NCBI RefSeq assembly: GCF_001295795.1
Contig: NZ_LJHY01000003.1
Coordinates: 1 to 64,000 of the forward strand
Origin: Novosphingobium sp. AAP83
Lineage (GTDB): Bacteria > Pseudomonadota > Alphaproteobacteria > Sphingomonadales > Sphingomonadaceae
DNA: 64,000 nucleotides
Reading direction: 5' to 3'
Shown: positions 20,203 to 31,100 of the stretch, piece by piece
Layout of the letters: every line of letters begins with the position of its first letter
How positions within the stretch are numbered: the first letter of the stretch is position 1
Notes under the pieces: generated by a model
What the model was told of the DNA's origin: nothing
Databases searched by the model: none
The model's input: only the letters and a program-made list of their open reading frames with translations
Program-made: the position numbers and the translations under genes

Positions 20203-22208
20203 TCCGCGGCCTCCGCAAAGCTTTCACCGTGGAGTAATACTGCCGAGCAGCGCTGCAACGTCGGGCTGGAGCGCGCGATGGCGTTGGTCAGGTAGCGATC
20301 CTTGATCGGATAGCCCGCGATCACGCCTTCGGCCTTTGCGCCCGCAGGAGCCGCAGGAAGCGCGCCGTAATCGACCAAGCCTTCGACGCCCAGTGCGGGA
20401 ACTTCGGCAATCATCGCGGCGCGAAGCTGCTCGAAGCTGTCAAAGCCGACCGAAACGCCCAGCGCATCGGCCATGGCGCGCAGGATCGTCCAGTCCTGCC
20501 GCGCATCGCCCGGCGCGAACACGGCCTGTTCGGCATATTGCACGCGGCCTTCGGTATTGACGTAAGTGCCGTCCTTTTCGCTAAACGCAGCGGCAGGCAG
20601 GATCACATCGGCAGCATGCGCCGCCTTGTCACCGTGGTGGCCAATGTGGACGATCATCGAGCCTGCAAACCTGGCAAAGTCCACCTCGTCCGCACCCAGC
20701 GAGATCACCATCTTGGGCGCAGCAGCAACCAGATCGGCAATGCCTCCCTTTTGCGCATAGCCCAGCATCAGTCCGCCCATGCGGGCAGCGGCCATGTGGA
20801 CCACGTTGAAGCCGTTCCAGTCATCACGAACCAGATTGAACTTTTCAGCGAAGGCCAGCCCTTCCCCCAGCGCACCCTTGCCCAGCGCAGCACCGCCAAG
20901 GATGATCGCAGGTTTCTGCGCCGCGCTGAAGGCATCGCTGACGGCGGCAGGCAGATCGCCCAGCCCCGCCAAATCATCACCGATGAACGTGGCGGCATAC
21001 GTCGGGTCCCACTGCGGGCCGACGATGAACACTTTGGCGCCCTTCTTCACAGCCTTGCGGATGCGGGTGTTGAGCAGCGGCGCTTCATCGCGGACCATCG
21101 AGCCGACGATCAGGATCGCGTCGGCCTCTTCAATCCCGGCAAGCGTGGAGTTGAAGTTTACCGCAGCAAGGTTCGACGCGTCATAAGCCAAACCGGTCTG
21201 GCGGCCTTCGAGCAGCGTGGATCCCAAGGCCCCTGCCAGCTTCTTGGCCGCAAACATCGTTTCGCAATCGACCAGATCACCCGCAACAACCGCTACCGAC
21301 GAGCCGGGATTGATCTTGGCCACAGCATCGAAAGCTTCGGCCCACGTCGCCGCAACCAGCTTGCCGTCACGGCGCAGCCACGGTTTATCAAGGCGGCGAC
21401 GGGTCAGGCCATCGACCACGTAGCGTGCGCGGTCAGACAGCCATTCCTCGTTCACGTCATCGTTGACGCGCGGCAGAATGCGCATCACTTCGCGGCCACG
21501 GCTGTCGAGCCGGATGTTGGAACCCACGGCGTCCGACACGTCGATCGACAGCGTCTTCTTCAATTCCCAAGGACGCGCTTCGAACGCGTAAGGCGCGCTG
21601 GTGAGCGCACCGACCGGGCACAAGTCGATCACATTGGCCGACAATTCGTGCGCCGCAGCCTTTTCGAGGTAGGTCGAAATCTGCATCGTTTCGCCGCGAT
21701 AGAGCGCGCCGATTTCGTCCACGCCCGCCACTTCTTCGCTGAAGCGGACGCAGCGGGTGCAGTGGATGCAGCGCGTCATCGTCGTCTTGATCAGCGGGCC
21801 CATGTACTTCTCGGTCACCGCGCGCTTGTGCTCGTGATACCGCGAGGCACCACGCCCATAGGCAACCGACTGGTCCTGAAGATCGCACTCGCCGCCCTGA
21901 TCGCAGATCGGGCAATCGAGCGGGTGATTGATCAGGAGAAACTCCATCACCCCTTCGCGTGCCTTCTTGACCATTTCGGAATCCGTGCGGATTTCCTGAC
22001 CTTCGGACGCGGGCAGCGCGCACGACGCCTGCGGCTTTGGCGGCCCCGGCTTCACTTCGACCAGGCACATGCGGCAATTGCCCGCAATGGACAGCCGCTC
22101 ATGATAGCAGAAGCGCGGAATTTCCTTACCGGCCAGCTCGCAAGCCTGCAGGACAGTAGCGCCTGCGGGGACTTCGAGTTCTACGCCATCGACTTTGACT
22201 TTAGGCAT
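20199..22208 (-). CDS. nuoG: NADH-quinone oxidoreductase subunit G
   Basis: A 669-residue peripheral-arm subunit. The N-terminal 2Fe-2S domain has [15 protein letters not shown]. The His-ligated 4Fe-4S site is [17 protein letters not shown], another 4Fe-4S site is [10 protein letters not shown], and a long molybdopterin-oxidoreductase-like domain without molybdenum function follows. ATG at 22208 is chosen: it overlaps the nuoF stop as TAATG and starts the normal family N-terminus PKVKVDG; the upstream reading frame is inside nuoF. Confidence 0.96.
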   Translation of the reverse strand: MPKVKVDGVELEVPAGATVLQACELAGKEIPRFCYHERLSIAGNCRMCLVEVKPGPPKPQASCALPASEGQEIRTDSEMVKKAREGVMEFLLINHPLDCPICDQGGECDLQDQSVAYGRGASRYHEHKRAVTEKYMGPLIKTTMTRCIHCTRCVRFSEEVAGVDEIGALYRGETMQISTYLEKAAAHELSANVIDLCPVGALTSAPYAFEARPWELKKTLSIDVSDAVGSNIRLDSRGREVMRILPRVNDDVNEEWLSDRARYVVDGLTRRRLDKPWLRRDGKLVAATWAEAFDAVAKINPGSSVAVVAGDLVDCETMFAAKKLAGALGSTLLEGRQTGLAYDASNLAAVNFNSTLAGIEEADAILIVGSMVRDEAPLLNTRIRKAVKKGAKVFIVGPQWDPTYAATFIGDDLAGLGDLPAAVSDAFSAAQKPAIILGGAALGKGALGEGLAFAEKFNLVRDDWNGFNVVHMAAARMGGLMLGYAQKGGIADLVAAAPKMVISLGADEVDFARFAGSMIVHIGHHGDKAAHAADVILPAAAFSEKDGTYVNTEGRVQYAEQAVFAPGDARQDWTILRAMADALGVSVGFDSFEQLRAAMIAEVPALGVEGLVDYGALPAAPAGAKAEGVIAGYPIKDRYLTNAIARSSPTLQRCSAVLLHGESFAEAAE

Positions 22209-23506
22209 TACTCTGCTGCCTCCGACAGTTCTGGCCGCACGTTCTCGGCAATCCGGCGTTCGATCTCTGGGCGGAAGTGCTTGATGAGGCCTTGGATCGG
22301 CCATGCGGCGGCGTCACCAAGGGCGCAGATCGTGTGGCCTTCGACCTGCTTGGTCACGTTGTGGAGCATGTCGATTTCGCTGACGTCGGCATCGCCGGTG
22401 CGCAGGCGTTCCATCACGCGCCACATCCAGCCGGTGCCTTCGCGGCAGGGCGTGCACTGGCCGCAACTCTCGTGCTTGTAGAAGTATGACAGGCGGGCGA
22501 TCGCACGGACGATGTCGGTGGACTTGTCCATGACGATCACCGCAGCCGTGCCCAGCCCTGAGCCGACCGCCTTGAGGCCGTCAAAGTCCATCGGCGCGTC
22601 CCAGATTTCGGAAGCGGGCACCAGCGGCACCGATGATCCGCCGGGGATCACCGCGAGCAAATTGTCACGCCCGCCGCGAATGCCGCCGCAGTGCTTTTCG
22701 ATCAGCTCGCTGAACGGAATGCTCATCTCTTCTTCGACCACGCAGGGCCGGTTTACATGGCCGCTGATCTGGAAGAGCTTGGTGCCCTTGTTGTTGTCAC
22801 GCCCGAAAGACGAGAACCACGAAGCGCCGCGCCGCAGAATCGTCGGCGCGACCGCGATCGATTCCACGTTGTTGACCGTAGTCGGGCAGCCATAAAGGCC
22901 TGCGCCTGCCGGGAATGGCGGCTTGAGGCGGGGCTGGCCCTTCTTGCCTTCAAGGCTTTCGATCATCGCGGTTTCTTCGCCGCAGATGTAAGCGCCCGCG
23001 CCGCGATGGACGAAGACGTCGAAATCATAGCCCGAACCGCAAGCGTTCTTGCCGATCAAACCAGCGTCATAGGCCTCCTGCACGGCGGCAAACAGCGTCT
23101 CGGCTTCGCGGATATATTCACCGCGAATGTAGATGTAAGCGGCGCGTGCGCGCATCGCATAGCCTGCCACCAGCGCGCCTTCGATCAGCTTGTGCGGATC
23201 GTGGCGGATGATTTCGCGGTCCTTGCACGAACCAGGCTCGGATTCATCGGCGTTGATCACGAGGAAGCTGGGACGTCCGTCCTTGCTTTCCTTGGGCATG
23301 AACGACCATTTCATGCCGGTGGGGAAGCCCGCACCGCCACGCCCGCGCAGGCCCGAAGCCTTGATTTCCTCGATGATCGCGTCTTGCCCTCGCTCCATCA
23401 GGGCCTTGGTATTGTCCCAATCGCCGCGCGCTTGCGCAGCTTTCAGGTTCCAGGGCTGGAAGCCATAGACGTTGGTGAAAATGCGGTCTTTATCTTGAAG
23501 AGCCAT
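22208..23506 (-). CDS. nuoF: NADH-quinone oxidoreductase subunit F (NADH-binding)
   Basis: A 432-residue subunit that binds NADH, FMN and cluster N3. The glycine-rich NADH/FMN motif [16 protein letters not shown] is near residue 55, a second FMN-binding stretch [20 protein letters not shown] near residue 170, and [12 protein letters not shown] near residue 345 gives the 4Fe-4S ligands. ATG at 23506 is used: it lies directly after the nuoE stop with AGGGGAG just upstream, and the sequence before it is not family-like. Confidence 0.97.
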   Translation of the reverse strand: MALQDKDRIFTNVYGFQPWNLKAAQARGDWDNTKALMERGQDAIIEEIKASGLRGRGGAGFPTGMKWSFMPKESKDGRPSFLVINADESEPGSCKDREIIRHDPHKLIEGALVAGYAMRARAAYIYIRGEYIREAETLFAAVQEAYDAGLIGKNACGSGYDFDVFVHRGAGAYICGEETAMIESLEGKKGQPRLKPPFPAGAGLYGCPTTVNNVESIAVAPTILRRGASWFSSFGRDNNKGTKLFQISGHVNRPCVVEEEMSIPFSELIEKHCGGIRGGRDNLLAVIPGGSSVPLVPASEIWDAPMDFDGLKAVGSGLGTAAVIVMDKSTDIVRAIARLSYFYKHESCGQCTPCREGTGWMWRVMERLRTGDADVSEIDMLHNVTKQVEGHTICALGDAAAWPIQGLIKHFRPEIERRIAENVRPELSEAAE

Positions 23507-23507
23507 C

Positions 23508-24176
23508 TTACCACTCCCCTCGATAATCATGATTGGCATCAACCATCGCGGTCAGGTTGCTGAGCGCTCCTGCCGGTTCCACCGTGTGACGGCCCGGCAA
23601 TTGCGTGCCCGTCTTCGGCTGCTTGCCCGCTGCCAGCTCGTCAAGGATGCGCTCCATGTCGGCGGCGGTCAGGTCTTCGTAGTTGTCATCGTTGATCTGG
23701 ACCATCGGGGCCGAGGCGCAGTTGCCCATGCACTCGACCTCGGTCAGCGTGAACAGGCCGTCCGCCGTGGTGTGGCCCTTCTTCAGGCCCTTGCCCTTGC
23801 AGGCGGCCATGATGTCGTCCGACCCTCGCAGCATGCACGGCGTGGTGCCGCAAACCTGCACGTGGAAGCGGCCAATCGGCGCGATGTTGTACATCGTATA
23901 GAACGTCGCCACTTCGACCACGCGGATCACCGGCATGTCGAGGTACTTGGCCACGTATTCCATCACCGGAATCGGCAGCCAGCCTTGCGTGTTCTCTTCA
24001 GCGCCCACCTGACGTTGCGCCAGATCGAGCAGCGGCATCACGGCAGAGCGTTGACGCCCTTCAGGATAGCGGCCGACGATGACTTTGGCCTGTTCGGCGT
24101 TCGCCGCCGTCCATTCAAAGTTGCCCCAGCGCGCGCGCAGTTCGGGGCTGTCAGGTTCGATGTGACGATCAGCCAT
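23508..24176 (-). CDS. nuoE: NADH-quinone oxidoreductase subunit E (2Fe-2S)
   Basis: A 222-residue thioredoxin-like 2Fe-2S subunit that pairs with NuoF. The ligands are in [10 protein letters not shown] and [11 protein letters not shown]. The C-terminal ~40 residues beyond the core are an extension common in alphaproteobacterial NuoE. ATG at 24176 overlaps the stop of the preceding NTF2-like gene as TAATG, which supports this start over one 27 bases upstream. Confidence 0.96.
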   Translation of the reverse strand: MADRHIEPDSPELRARWGNFEWTAANAEQAKVIVGRYPEGRQRSAVMPLLDLAQRQVGAEENTQGWLPIPVMEYVAKYLDMPVIRVVEVATFYTMYNIAPIGRFHVQVCGTTPCMLRGSDDIMAACKGKGLKKGHTTADGLFTLTEVECMGNCASAPMVQINDDNYEDLTAADMERILDELAAGKQPKTGTQLPGRHTVEPAGALSNLTAMVDANHDYRGEW

Positions 24177-24526
24177 TAGCGAATGAACTCCACCCGAGAG
24201 CACTTGTCGCCCTCGAAAGAATAGACAGCGATCACGTCAAACGGGTCGACCAGCGCCGAACCATCGGTGGCGGGGCCGCGCGTTACGTGTTCGCGCATCA
24301 AAACATAATTGCCGATGGCCTGCGCCTCGACGATCTCGGCATGGTTCTGCGGCCAGCGCGCAAACGCGGCAGCAAGGCCAGAGCGTGTGCCCTCCTTGCC
24401 TTCACGCACCACATTCCCGCGATAGTTCGCCTCGCAGGCATCGTCGGTCATGTACGAGACGTAGGTATCCACGTCCTGCGCGTTATAGGCGGCGATCATG
24501 GACTTCGCCGTATCGAGGTTGCTCAC
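24176..24526 (-). CDS. NTF2-like/SnoaL-like protein inside the nuo operon
   Basis: A 116-residue protein of the cone-shaped NTF2/SnoaL fold class by overall pattern: an N-terminal helix with [17 protein letters not shown], then alternating strands ending in [17 protein letters not shown]. No signal peptide or membrane segment is seen. It sits between nuoD and nuoE with 4-base overlaps on both sides, so it is surely transcribed and translated with complex I. It is not a known complex I subunit. It could be an accessory or assembly factor, or an unrelated small-molecule-binding enzyme; the sequence does not decide. Confidence 0.8.
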   Translation of the reverse strand: MSNLDTAKSMIAAYNAQDVDTYVSYMTDDACEANYRGNVVREGKEGTRSGLAAAFARWPQNHAEIVEAQAIGNYVLMREHVTRGPATDGSALVDPFDVIAVYSFEGDKCSRVEFIR

Positions 24527-25734
24527 CGGTCACACTCCCCGAACACCACGTCGATGGCGCCGATGATCGCAGTCACGTCGGGCAGCATGTGGCCAACGCT
24601 CATGAAGTCCATCGCCTGAAGGTGCGAGAACGCGGTCGGGCGGATCTTGCAGCGGTAGGGCTTGTTGCTGCCGTCCGACACCAGATAGACGCCGAATTCA
24701 CCCTTGGGGCTTTCGGTGGCGACATAGACTTCGCCCGCCGGAACGTGGAAGCCTTCGGTGTAGAGCTTGAAGTGATGGATCAGCGCTTCCATCGACTGCT
24801 TCATCTCGGCGCGCTTGGGCGGCACAACCTTGCGGTCGGTGCTGGCAATCGGGCCTTCGGGCATTTCAGCGATACACTGCTGGATGATGCGCGCCGATTG
24901 GCGCACTTCTTCGACGCGGACCATGAAGCGATCATAGCAATCGCCGCTGGTGCCAACGGGAATGTCAAAGTCCATGCGGTCATAAACGTCGTAAGGCTGG
25001 CTCTTGCGCAAGTCCCACGCGATGCCCGAACCACGGATCATCGGGCCGGAGAAGCCCCAACGCACGGCGTCTTCCTTGGAAACGATGCCGATATCGACAT
25101 TGCGCTGCTTGAAGATGCGGTTGTCGACCACCAAGCTCATCGCGTCGTTGAACAGCGGGTGGAGGCGCGTGTCGATCCAGTCGGCGATGTCGGCCAGCAG
25201 TTTGAGCGGCACGTCCTGATGTACGCCGCCGGGGCGGAACCATGCCGCGTGCATGCGCGCGCCCGATGCGCGTTCGAAGAAGTTGAGGCAGTCCTCGCGC
25301 ACTTCGAACATCCACAGGTTCGGCGTCATCGCGCCGACGTCCATCACATGCGAACCCAAGTTGAGCATGTGGTTGCAGATGCGTGTCAGTTCGGCGAACA
25401 GCACGCGCAGGTATTGCGCCCGCAGCGGCACTTCGATGTTCAGCAGCTTTTCAACCGCCAGCACGTAAGAGTGCTCCATCGCGAGCGGCGAGCAATAATC
25501 AAGCCGGTCAAAATAGGGCAGCGCCTGAAGATAGGTCTTGTGCTCGATCAGCTTTTCGGTGCCGCGATGTAGCAGGCCGACGTGCGGATCAACGCGCTCG
25601 ATGATTTCGCCATCAAGCTCCATGACCATGCGCAACACACCGTGCGCCGCAGGGTGCTGCGGGCCGAAGTTGATCGTGTAATTGCTGATGACTTCATCGC
25701 CGGTGGTGGGCGATTGTTCGAGTTGCAAGCTCAT
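24523..25734 (-). CDS. nuoD: NADH-quinone oxidoreductase subunit D (49 kDa)
   Basis: A 403-residue quinone-site subunit related to NiFe-hydrogenase large subunits. Family motifs are visible: [15 protein letters not shown] near the N-terminus, which includes the quinone-site His, then [23 protein letters not shown] and a C-terminal DVVFGECDR. It overlaps nuoC upstream and the NTF2-like gene downstream by 4 bases each. Confidence 0.97.
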   Translation of the reverse strand: MSLQLEQSPTTGDEVISNYTINFGPQHPAAHGVLRMVMELDGEIIERVDPHVGLLHRGTEKLIEHKTYLQALPYFDRLDYCSPLAMEHSYVLAVEKLLNIEVPLRAQYLRVLFAELTRICNHMLNLGSHVMDVGAMTPNLWMFEVREDCLNFFERASGARMHAAWFRPGGVHQDVPLKLLADIADWIDTRLHPLFNDAMSLVVDNRIFKQRNVDIGIVSKEDAVRWGFSGPMIRGSGIAWDLRKSQPYDVYDRMDFDIPVGTSGDCYDRFMVRVEEVRQSARIIQQCIAEMPEGPIASTDRKVVPPKRAEMKQSMEALIHHFKLYTEGFHVPAGEVYVATESPKGEFGVYLVSDGSNKPYRCKIRPTAFSHLQAMDFMSVGHMLPDVTAIIGAIDVVFGECDR

Positions 25735-26360
25735 GGCTTTGCTCCCTCAGCCTTTTCATCGCCCGGCAAGACGTAATCAGCGCCTTCCCACGGGCTCATG
25801 AAATCAAACTGCCGCAGGTCTTGCGCAAGCTGCACCGGTTCATAGACAACGCGCTTGTCCTCTTCGGAATAGCGCAGTTCGACATAGCCGGTCAGCGGGA
25901 AGTCCTTGCGGAACGGATGGCCTTGGAAGCCATAGTCCGTCAGGATGCGGCGCAGATCGGGGTTGCCGGCAAACAACACGCCGAACATGTCGTAAACTTC
26001 ACGCTCATACCAACCGGCGTTGGGCCAGAGTGTGGTGACGGTCGGCACCGGCGTTGCCTCGTCGGTCGAGACCTTCACCACAATACGGTGGTTCTTCGTC
26101 AGCGAGAGCAGGCAGTAGCACACCTCGAAGCGGTTCACCCGGCTCGGGTAATCGACGCCTGCGATGTCCATCAACTGCTGGTATTCGTGGGTGTCGCGAA
26201 GCAAGCGCAGAGCATCTTCGGCGCTTTCACGCGCCACTTCGATAACGATTTCGCCATGCTCTTCCTTGGAAGAGACGACCATATCACCGAGGGCGGCGAC
26301 AAGCGCATCATGGACGCCCTCGTTAGAGGTCCAGCGCGGTGCGGAGTGGAGAACTGCCAT
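25731..26360 (-). CDS. nuoC: NADH-quinone oxidoreductase subunit C (30 kDa)
   Basis: A 209-residue peripheral-arm subunit with the signature ERE.YDMFG.F ([12 protein letters not shown]) and the [20 protein letters not shown] segment. It is a separate gene, not fused to nuoD as in enterics. ATG at 26360 has GAGGGGCGGG upstream and lies after the nuoB stop; an upstream start at 26375 would overlap nuoB. Confidence 0.96.
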   Translation of the reverse strand: MAVLHSAPRWTSNEGVHDALVAALGDMVVSSKEEHGEIVIEVARESAEDALRLLRDTHEYQQLMDIAGVDYPSRVNRFEVCYCLLSLTKNHRIVVKVSTDEATPVPTVTTLWPNAGWYEREVYDMFGVLFAGNPDLRRILTDYGFQGHPFRKDFPLTGYVELRYSEEDKRVVYEPVQLAQDLRQFDFMSPWEGADYVLPGDEKAEGAKP

Positions 26361-26371
26361 GTGCCCGCCCC

Positions 26372-26926
26372 TCAACGCTCAAGCGTGCCAGCGCGGCGGA
26401 TTTTCCGCTGCAACTGCATCACGCCGTAAAGCAACGCTTCGGCAGTCGGAGGGCAGCCGGGGATGTAGATATCCACCGGCACGATCCGGTCACACCCGCG
26501 CACGACGCTGTAGCTGTAGTGATAATAGCCGCCGCCGTTGGCGCATGATCCCATCGAGATCACATATTTCGGGTCGGACATCTGGTCATAGACCTTGCGC
26601 AGCGCAGGGGCCATCTTGTTGCACAGCGTGCCTGCCACGATCATCACGTCTGATTGGCGCGGAGAGGCGCGCGGGGCAACGCCGAAGCGCTCCATATCGT
26701 AACGCGGCATGTTCACGTGGATCATCTCGACCGCGCAGCAGGCAAGGCCGAAGGTCATCCACCACAGCGAACCGGTGCGCGCCCACTGGAACAGCTCTTC
26801 GGTGTTCGTGACGAGGAATCCCTTGTCAGACACCTCGGCATTGAGGCTATCGAAGAATGCCTGATCGGGCGCGGTAACCGCACCCTGATTAGCAGTGATG
26901 AGCGAAGATGTGGCCATGTTGCTCAT
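26372..26926 (-). CDS. nuoB: NADH-quinone oxidoreductase subunit B
   Basis: A 184-residue subunit that carries cluster N2, the last electron carrier before quinone. Ligands are in LACCAVEM (adjacent cysteines), [17 protein letters not shown] and VPGCPPT-like [11 protein letters not shown]. The start ATG overlaps the nuoA stop (ATGA). A second ATG four codons in is possible. Confidence 0.97.
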   Translation of the reverse strand: MSNMATSSLITANQGAVTAPDQAFFDSLNAEVSDKGFLVTNTEELFQWARTGSLWWMTFGLACCAVEMIHVNMPRYDMERFGVAPRASPRQSDVMIVAGTLCNKMAPALRKVYDQMSDPKYVISMGSCANGGGYYHYSYSVVRGCDRIVPVDIYIPGCPPTAEALLYGVMQLQRKIRRAGTLER

Positions 26927-27309
26927 TCCCAGTCCAACGCGCCTTTTTTCCAGGCGTAAATGAAGCCGATCACCAGTTCGGCAAGGAACACCATCATCGT
27001 GATCCAGCCTGCCCAGCCGGTTTCACCAAGGCTGACGGCCCAAGGGAACAGGAAGGCGGCTTCGAGATCGAAGATGATGAACAGTATTGCGACGAGATAG
27101 AACCGCACATCAAACTGGCTGCGCGGGTCTTCGAACGCGGGGAAGCCGCATTCATACTCGCTGTTCTTCTCGGCGTTCGGATTGTGTGTGCCTGTCAGAC
27201 GGGCAATGCCCATCGGCAGGAACACAAATGCGGACGAAAGCGCCAAGGCGATCCCGAGGAATATCAGGATTGGCAGATACTGTGCCAAATAGCTGGATTG
27301 TTCGACCAA
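26923..27309 (-). CDS. nuoA: NADH-quinone oxidoreductase subunit A
   Basis: A membrane subunit of three helices; the family signature [21 protein letters not shown] is split across residues about 47-67. TTG at 27309 is preferred: it gives 128 residues, the normal family length, and AAGGCGAG lies about ten bases upstream. Longer starts (ATG 27366 or 27453) add hydrophilic residues foreign to the family and would fall upstream of the likely promoter. First gene of the nuo operon. Confidence 0.9.
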   Translation of the reverse strand: MVEQSSYLAQYLPILIFLGIALALSSAFVFLPMGIARLTGTHNPNAEKNSEYECGFPAFEDPRSQFDVRFYLVAILFIIFDLEAAFLFPWAVSLGETGWAGWITMMVFLAELVIGFIYAWKKGALDWE

Positions 27310-27344
27310 AGGGCTGACTCGCCTTGCTAGCAGGTTTCGAGTGC

Positions 27345-27373
27345 GCCCTAGTCCCGCTACCGCCATCGCGCAA
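27345..27373 (-). promoter_or_regulatory. possible nuo operon promoter
   Basis: On the minus strand TTGCGC (27373-27368) is followed by 17 bases and TAGGGC (27350-27345). A transcript starting near 27338 would leave a ~29-base leader before the TTG start of nuoA, consistent with that start choice. Pattern match only; the -10 element is poor. Confidence 0.33.
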
Positions 27374-27470
27374 GTGGTGTGCACCGCAATATGAGCGGTT
27401 TCCTCCCCCCTTTTCACGCCTGTTGAGCCGTATCGACGGCCTTTCAGCCTCACAGACTCGTATGCACTAC

Positions 27471-28901
27471 TTACTTGAGCTGCATCTTGAGTGTGCGCGC
27501 GGTCGCCTTGCCATAAGGCGGCATCAGCCCGGCAAGCCCAGCCACGTTGATTTTCGGCTGGGTATAGACCGCGCGGCCATGGCTGAAGCTGCGGAAACCC
27601 TCGATTCCGTGATAGCTGCCCATGCCCGACGGCCCGATTCCGCCGAACGGCAAATCATCCGCCGAGACATGAAAAATAACATCGTTGAGTGACACCCCGC
27701 CCGAAATCGTCCGGCCAAGCACAGCTTCGCGTTCGACGGAATCATCGCCGAAGTAATAGAGTCCCAGCGGGCGATCATGGGCGTTGATGTAGTCAATCGC
27801 CTGATCAATCCCCTGATAGGTCTTGATCGGCAGGACCGGCCCGAAAATCTCGTCCTGCATCACCTTCATATCGTCAGTCACATGGCGCAGGATCGTCAGC
27901 GGCAGCTTGTTGCCGTTTGAACCCTCGAATGTCTCAGCCCCGGGGTTGACGACAATCGCCTCGGCCCCCTTGGCCACGGCATCATCTACCAGCCCCACCA
28001 AGCGGTCGCGATGGCGGCGGTTGATCACCGATGTATAGTCATCATTGGCCAGCATCGTCGGGTACATCTTCGCAACGCTTGCCTGCAAAGCGCCGATGGT
28101 CTGCATTTCCAGCGCTTGCGGAACGAGCAGGTAATCGGGCGCAAGGCAGATTTGCCCGGCGTTCATCGTCTTGCCCAGTGCAATCCGGTCCGCCGCCATG
28201 GCCACGTCAACGCCCTTGCCCAGAACTGTGGGCGATTTTCCGCCCAGTTCGAGCGTTACCGGAACCAGATTGTCCGCAGCGGCATGCAGCACATGCTTGC
28301 CGATCGAGGTCGCGCCGGTGAACAGCAGGTGATCAAACGCCAGCGAGCAGAAGTCCTGCCCCGTCTGCGGCCCGCCCAGCACGACGGCCACCTCCTCAGC
28401 GCTAAAGGCCTTGGCGAACAGCTCCGCCATCAGTTCCGATGTCCGTTCGGTGAATTCGCTGGGCTTGAGCATCGCACGGTTGCCCGCCGCCAGGGCTTGC
28501 GCCAGCGGTCCAAACGTCAAGCCTACGGGGAAGTTCCACGGAGCAACGATGCCGATCACGCCCTTGGGTTCGTAGCGGACCTCGGCCCTGGCCCCCAGCA
28601 GCCCCAGCGGGAAGTTCACGTGGCGCTTTTCGGGCTTGGACCACGCTTTCATCCGCTTTTGCGAATAGCGCACAAGGCTGAGCGCAGGCATCACATCGGT
28701 CAGCATCGATTGTTCATGGCTGCGGTGGCCGAAATCGGCGCTCATCGCCTTGGCCAGTGCATCGCCGTGATCGAGCAGGATGCGCGCGCAGCGTTCAAGC
28801 CGTTCGTGGCGGGTGGACAAAGGTTCGGGCCGCGCGGCCACAAAAGCCGCCTTCTGCCGTTCGAGCAGCGCCATCATCGCATCGCGTGTCGTTTCGTCCA
28901 T
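27471..28901 (-). CDS. calB: Coniferyl-aldehyde-type NAD(P)-dependent aldehyde dehydrogenase
   Basis: A 476-residue aldehyde dehydrogenase, class 3/coniferyl-aldehyde type by length and pattern. Catalytic features are intact: APWNFPVGL (NAD site), the general-base Glu in LELGGKSP and the nucleophile Cys in [11 protein letters not shown]. The C-terminus has [10 protein letters not shown], as in membrane-associated class 3 enzymes. It oxidises aromatic or fatty aldehydes to acids; the exact substrate cannot be read from sequence. It stands alone upstream of nuo on the same strand, with a separate 160-base gap. Confidence 0.85.
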   Translation of the reverse strand: MDETTRDAMMALLERQKAAFVAARPEPLSTRHERLERCARILLDHGDALAKAMSADFGHRSHEQSMLTDVMPALSLVRYSQKRMKAWSKPEKRHVNFPLGLLGARAEVRYEPKGVIGIVAPWNFPVGLTFGPLAQALAAGNRAMLKPSEFTERTSELMAELFAKAFSAEEVAVVLGGPQTGQDFCSLAFDHLLFTGATSIGKHVLHAAADNLVPVTLELGGKSPTVLGKGVDVAMAADRIALGKTMNAGQICLAPDYLLVPQALEMQTIGALQASVAKMYPTMLANDDYTSVINRRHRDRLVGLVDDAVAKGAEAIVVNPGAETFEGSNGNKLPLTILRHVTDDMKVMQDEIFGPVLPIKTYQGIDQAIDYINAHDRPLGLYYFGDDSVEREAVLGRTISGGVSLNDVIFHVSADDLPFGGIGPSGMGSYHGIEGFRSFSHGRAVYTQPKINVAGLAGLMPPYGKATARTLKMQLK

Positions 28902-28928
28902 GTGCTTCAGGCTCCCCGGCGAATCAGC

Positions 28929-29714
28929 TTATCCCAGCCCTTGCAGCAGGAACATCGGCCATGCCGTAGCGGCAAGACAGGTTCCCAAAGGCAGCGCCGT
29001 ATCCGCAGCGATAGTACGCTTGCTTACAAGCATGACAATAGCTGCAATTATGCCGACGATGCTGGCCCCCAGCATCACTTCCACTACACCCAAAGGCCCC
29101 AGCCAGATGCCGATAGCCCCCATCAACGGCGGATCGCCCGATCCCATACCTTCATGCCCGCGCGCCTTCAGATAGAACCGCGCGATCATCCAAAACAGCA
29201 GATAACCAAGCGCCCCGCCGGTCAACGCCACCAGCAGCGGATCAAGCGCCTCCACCGCTATCGCCTGTGCGATAACCACCAACACGCCGCTGACTGCCAG
29301 CCATCCTACAAGCACACGTGGCAACCACAGATGCCGCAAATCAAGCAAGGCAAGCAGCAGCAATTGCCAGCCAAACAGCATCGCCGCCAATGCCAGAGTT
29401 TCGCGCGCCCACAGCACCGAGGCGACGCCAATCAGCGCGCCGCCCACTTCGCACACTATCTGCGCACCGCCGATGGATGCCCCGCAGTCCCGGCATTTAC
29501 CCCGCTGGATGGCCCATGACAGCACCGGCACCAGTTCGACCACCGTTAGCGCCTTGCCGCACCCGTCACAGGCCGATCTGCCGCCCACTACGGAGCGGCC
29601 CGCTGGCAGGCGGACCAGCACCGCGCCCAGAAAGCTGCCGATCACCGCGCCAAACACCGCCGCTCCGGTCAGCAAAGCTCCGGTAGGCAACGCGATGATC
29701 ATGTACGAATTCAT
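28929..29714 (-). CDS. Prepilin peptidase (A24 family aspartic protease/methylase)
   Basis: A 261-residue polytopic membrane protein with the two-domain TFPP layout. Two CxxC pairs (CDGC and CRDC) in the cytoplasmic loop form the zinc site of the methylase part, and ELVPVLSW lies between them. The active-site aspartates are in DLRHLWLP and GMGSGDPPL (GxGD motif). It cleaves and N-methylates type IV pilin-like precursors. No pilin or secretion genes are nearby, so it is an orphan locus. Confidence 0.88.
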   Translation of the reverse strand: MNSYMIIALPTGALLTGAAVFGAVIGSFLGAVLVRLPAGRSVVGGRSACDGCGKALTVVELVPVLSWAIQRGKCRDCGASIGGAQIVCEVGGALIGVASVLWARETLALAAMLFGWQLLLLALLDLRHLWLPRVLVGWLAVSGVLVVIAQAIAVEALDPLLVALTGGALGYLLFWMIARFYLKARGHEGMGSGDPPLMGAIGIWLGPLGVVEVMLGASIVGIIAAIVMLVSKRTIAADTALPLGTCLAATAWPMFLLQGLG

Positions 29715-29863
29715 GCGCCTCTCCCTGTCGCGATTTCGGCCTGCCCGATGGCCCTGTCTCTTTTACCTCTACTTACGTCTATTTGCTTTTGCTGCGCTGC
29801 ACACTACATTGATAGCGACATTCCAGTGCATCACAGCACGCATTTAACAGGGGCCGTCAAGCC

Positions 29864-31060
29864 ATGGCACAATTCTCGTCCTCAGATCCTGTCGTCATTC
29901 TCTCTTATGCGCGCACCCCGATGGGCGCGATGCAAGGGTCGTTGGCCGATGTGTCCGCCACCGATCTTGGCGCAACCGCGGTCAAGGCAGCGGTTGAACG
30001 TGCGGGAATTTTGCCCGATTCTATCGAACGCATCTATATGGGTTGTGTCCTGCCTGCTGGCCTTGGCCAAGCCCCGGCCCGCCAGGCCGCGATCAAGGCT
30101 GGCCTGCCCAAATCGGTCCAGGCCACCACGGTGAACAAAGTCTGTGGTTCGGGAATGCAAACCATCATCATGGGCGCAGAAGCCCTTGCCAGCGGCAGCA
30201 TCGACATGGTCGTGGCAGGCGGTATGGAAAGCATGACCAACGCGCCATACTTGCTTAAAAAGCACCGTTCGGGCGCGCGCATCGGCCACGATACCGCTTA
30301 TGACCATATGTTCCTCGATGGTCTTGAAGACGCTTATGAAGCAGGCCGCGCGATGGGTACATTCGCGCAAGATACCGCCAACGCCTATCAGCTGACCCGC
30401 GAACAGCAGGATTCATACGCGATTGAATCGCTGCGCCGCGCGCAGGCCGCGGTCGCCGATGGCAGCTTCACCGATGAAATCGCCCCCGTCACGGTCAAAA
30501 GCCGCGCGGGCGAAACCGTCGTTGCAACCGATGAAGCCCCCGGCAAGGGCCGCCCCGACAAGATTCCGTCGCTCAAGGCCGCCTTTGCCAAAGATGGCAC
30601 GATTACTGCCGCCACTTCCTCCTCGATCTCGGACGGTGCAGCCGCTGTGACGCTCACCCGCGCCAGCGTCGCCGCAGCAGCAGGGCTGACACCTGTCGCA
30701 AAAATTGTCGCACTTTCAGGCCATGCACAAGAGCCCAAAGATTTTACGACCGCTCCGGTCGGTGCGATCAACAAGGTTCTGGAAAAAGCCGGCTGGTCAA
30801 TCGCTGACGTCGATCTGTTCGAAGTCAACGAAGCCTTCGCCTGCGTTGCCATGTTTGCCATGCATGATCTGGGCATCGATCACGCCAAGATCAACGTCAA
30901 TGGCGGCGCAACCGCGCTTGGCCACCCGATCGGCGCTTCGGGCACGCGAATCGTAACCACGCTGATCGCAGCGCTGAAAAAACATGGCCTGAAAAAGGGC
31001 GTTGCGAGCCTGTGCATCGGTGGTGGTGAAGCCACTGCGCTCGCCATTGAAATGATCTGA
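29864..31060 (+). CDS. Acetyl-CoA C-acetyltransferase (thiolase)
   Basis: A 398-residue cytoplasmic thiolase that condenses two acetyl-CoA or cleaves acetoacyl-CoA. The nucleophile Cys94 is in NKVCGSGMQ, with GGMESMTNAPYL after it, the catalytic His in NGGATALGHPIGASG and the second Cys in CIGGGEATAL near the end. The pattern favours a biosynthetic/acetoacetyl-CoA thiolase (AtoB/PhaA-like) over FadA. It has no partner gene such as phaB beside it. A divergent 149-base gap separates it from the prepilin peptidase gene. Confidence 0.93.
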   Translation: MAQFSSSDPVVILSYARTPMGAMQGSLADVSATDLGATAVKAAVERAGILPDSIERIYMGCVLPAGLGQAPARQAAIKAGLPKSVQATTVNKVCGSGMQTIIMGAEALASGSIDMVVAGGMESMTNAPYLLKKHRSGARIGHDTAYDHMFLDGLEDAYEAGRAMGTFAQDTANAYQLTREQQDSYAIESLRRAQAAVADGSFTDEIAPVTVKSRAGETVVATDEAPGKGRPDKIPSLKAAFAKDGTITAATSSSISDGAAAVTLTRASVAAAAGLTPVAKIVALSGHAQEPKDFTTAPVGAINKVLEKAGWSIADVDLFEVNEAFACVAMFAMHDLGIDHAKINVNGGATALGHPIGASGTRIVTTLIAALKKHGLKKGVASLCIGGGEATALAIEMI

Positions 31061-31070
31061 TCCGATTAAA

Positions 31071-31094
31071 GTCCCCGGTCACCCGGCCGGGGAC
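31071..31094 (-). terminator. hairpin between convergent genes, weak bidirectional terminator
   Basis: GTCCCCGG (31071-31078) pairs perfectly with CCGGGGAC (31087-31094) around an 8-base loop. On the minus strand it is followed by TTTAAT, on the plus strand by no T run, so it fits best as the terminator of the SH3-domain gene while also lying just after the thiolase stop. Confidence 0.5.
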
Positions 31095-31100
31095 GCCGGT

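Noticed and set aside
20538..22481. 647-residue open frame on the plus strand opposite nuoG and part of nuoF
   Set aside because: It is antisense to a gene with clear iron-sulfur motifs, has the Arg/His-rich composition of shadow frames in G+C-rich DNA, and shows no family pattern.
28011..29519. 502-residue open frame on the plus strand opposite the aldehyde dehydrogenase and prepilin peptidase
   Set aside because: It crosses two real genes and their gap, and is full of Gln/His/Arg runs with no recognisable domain.
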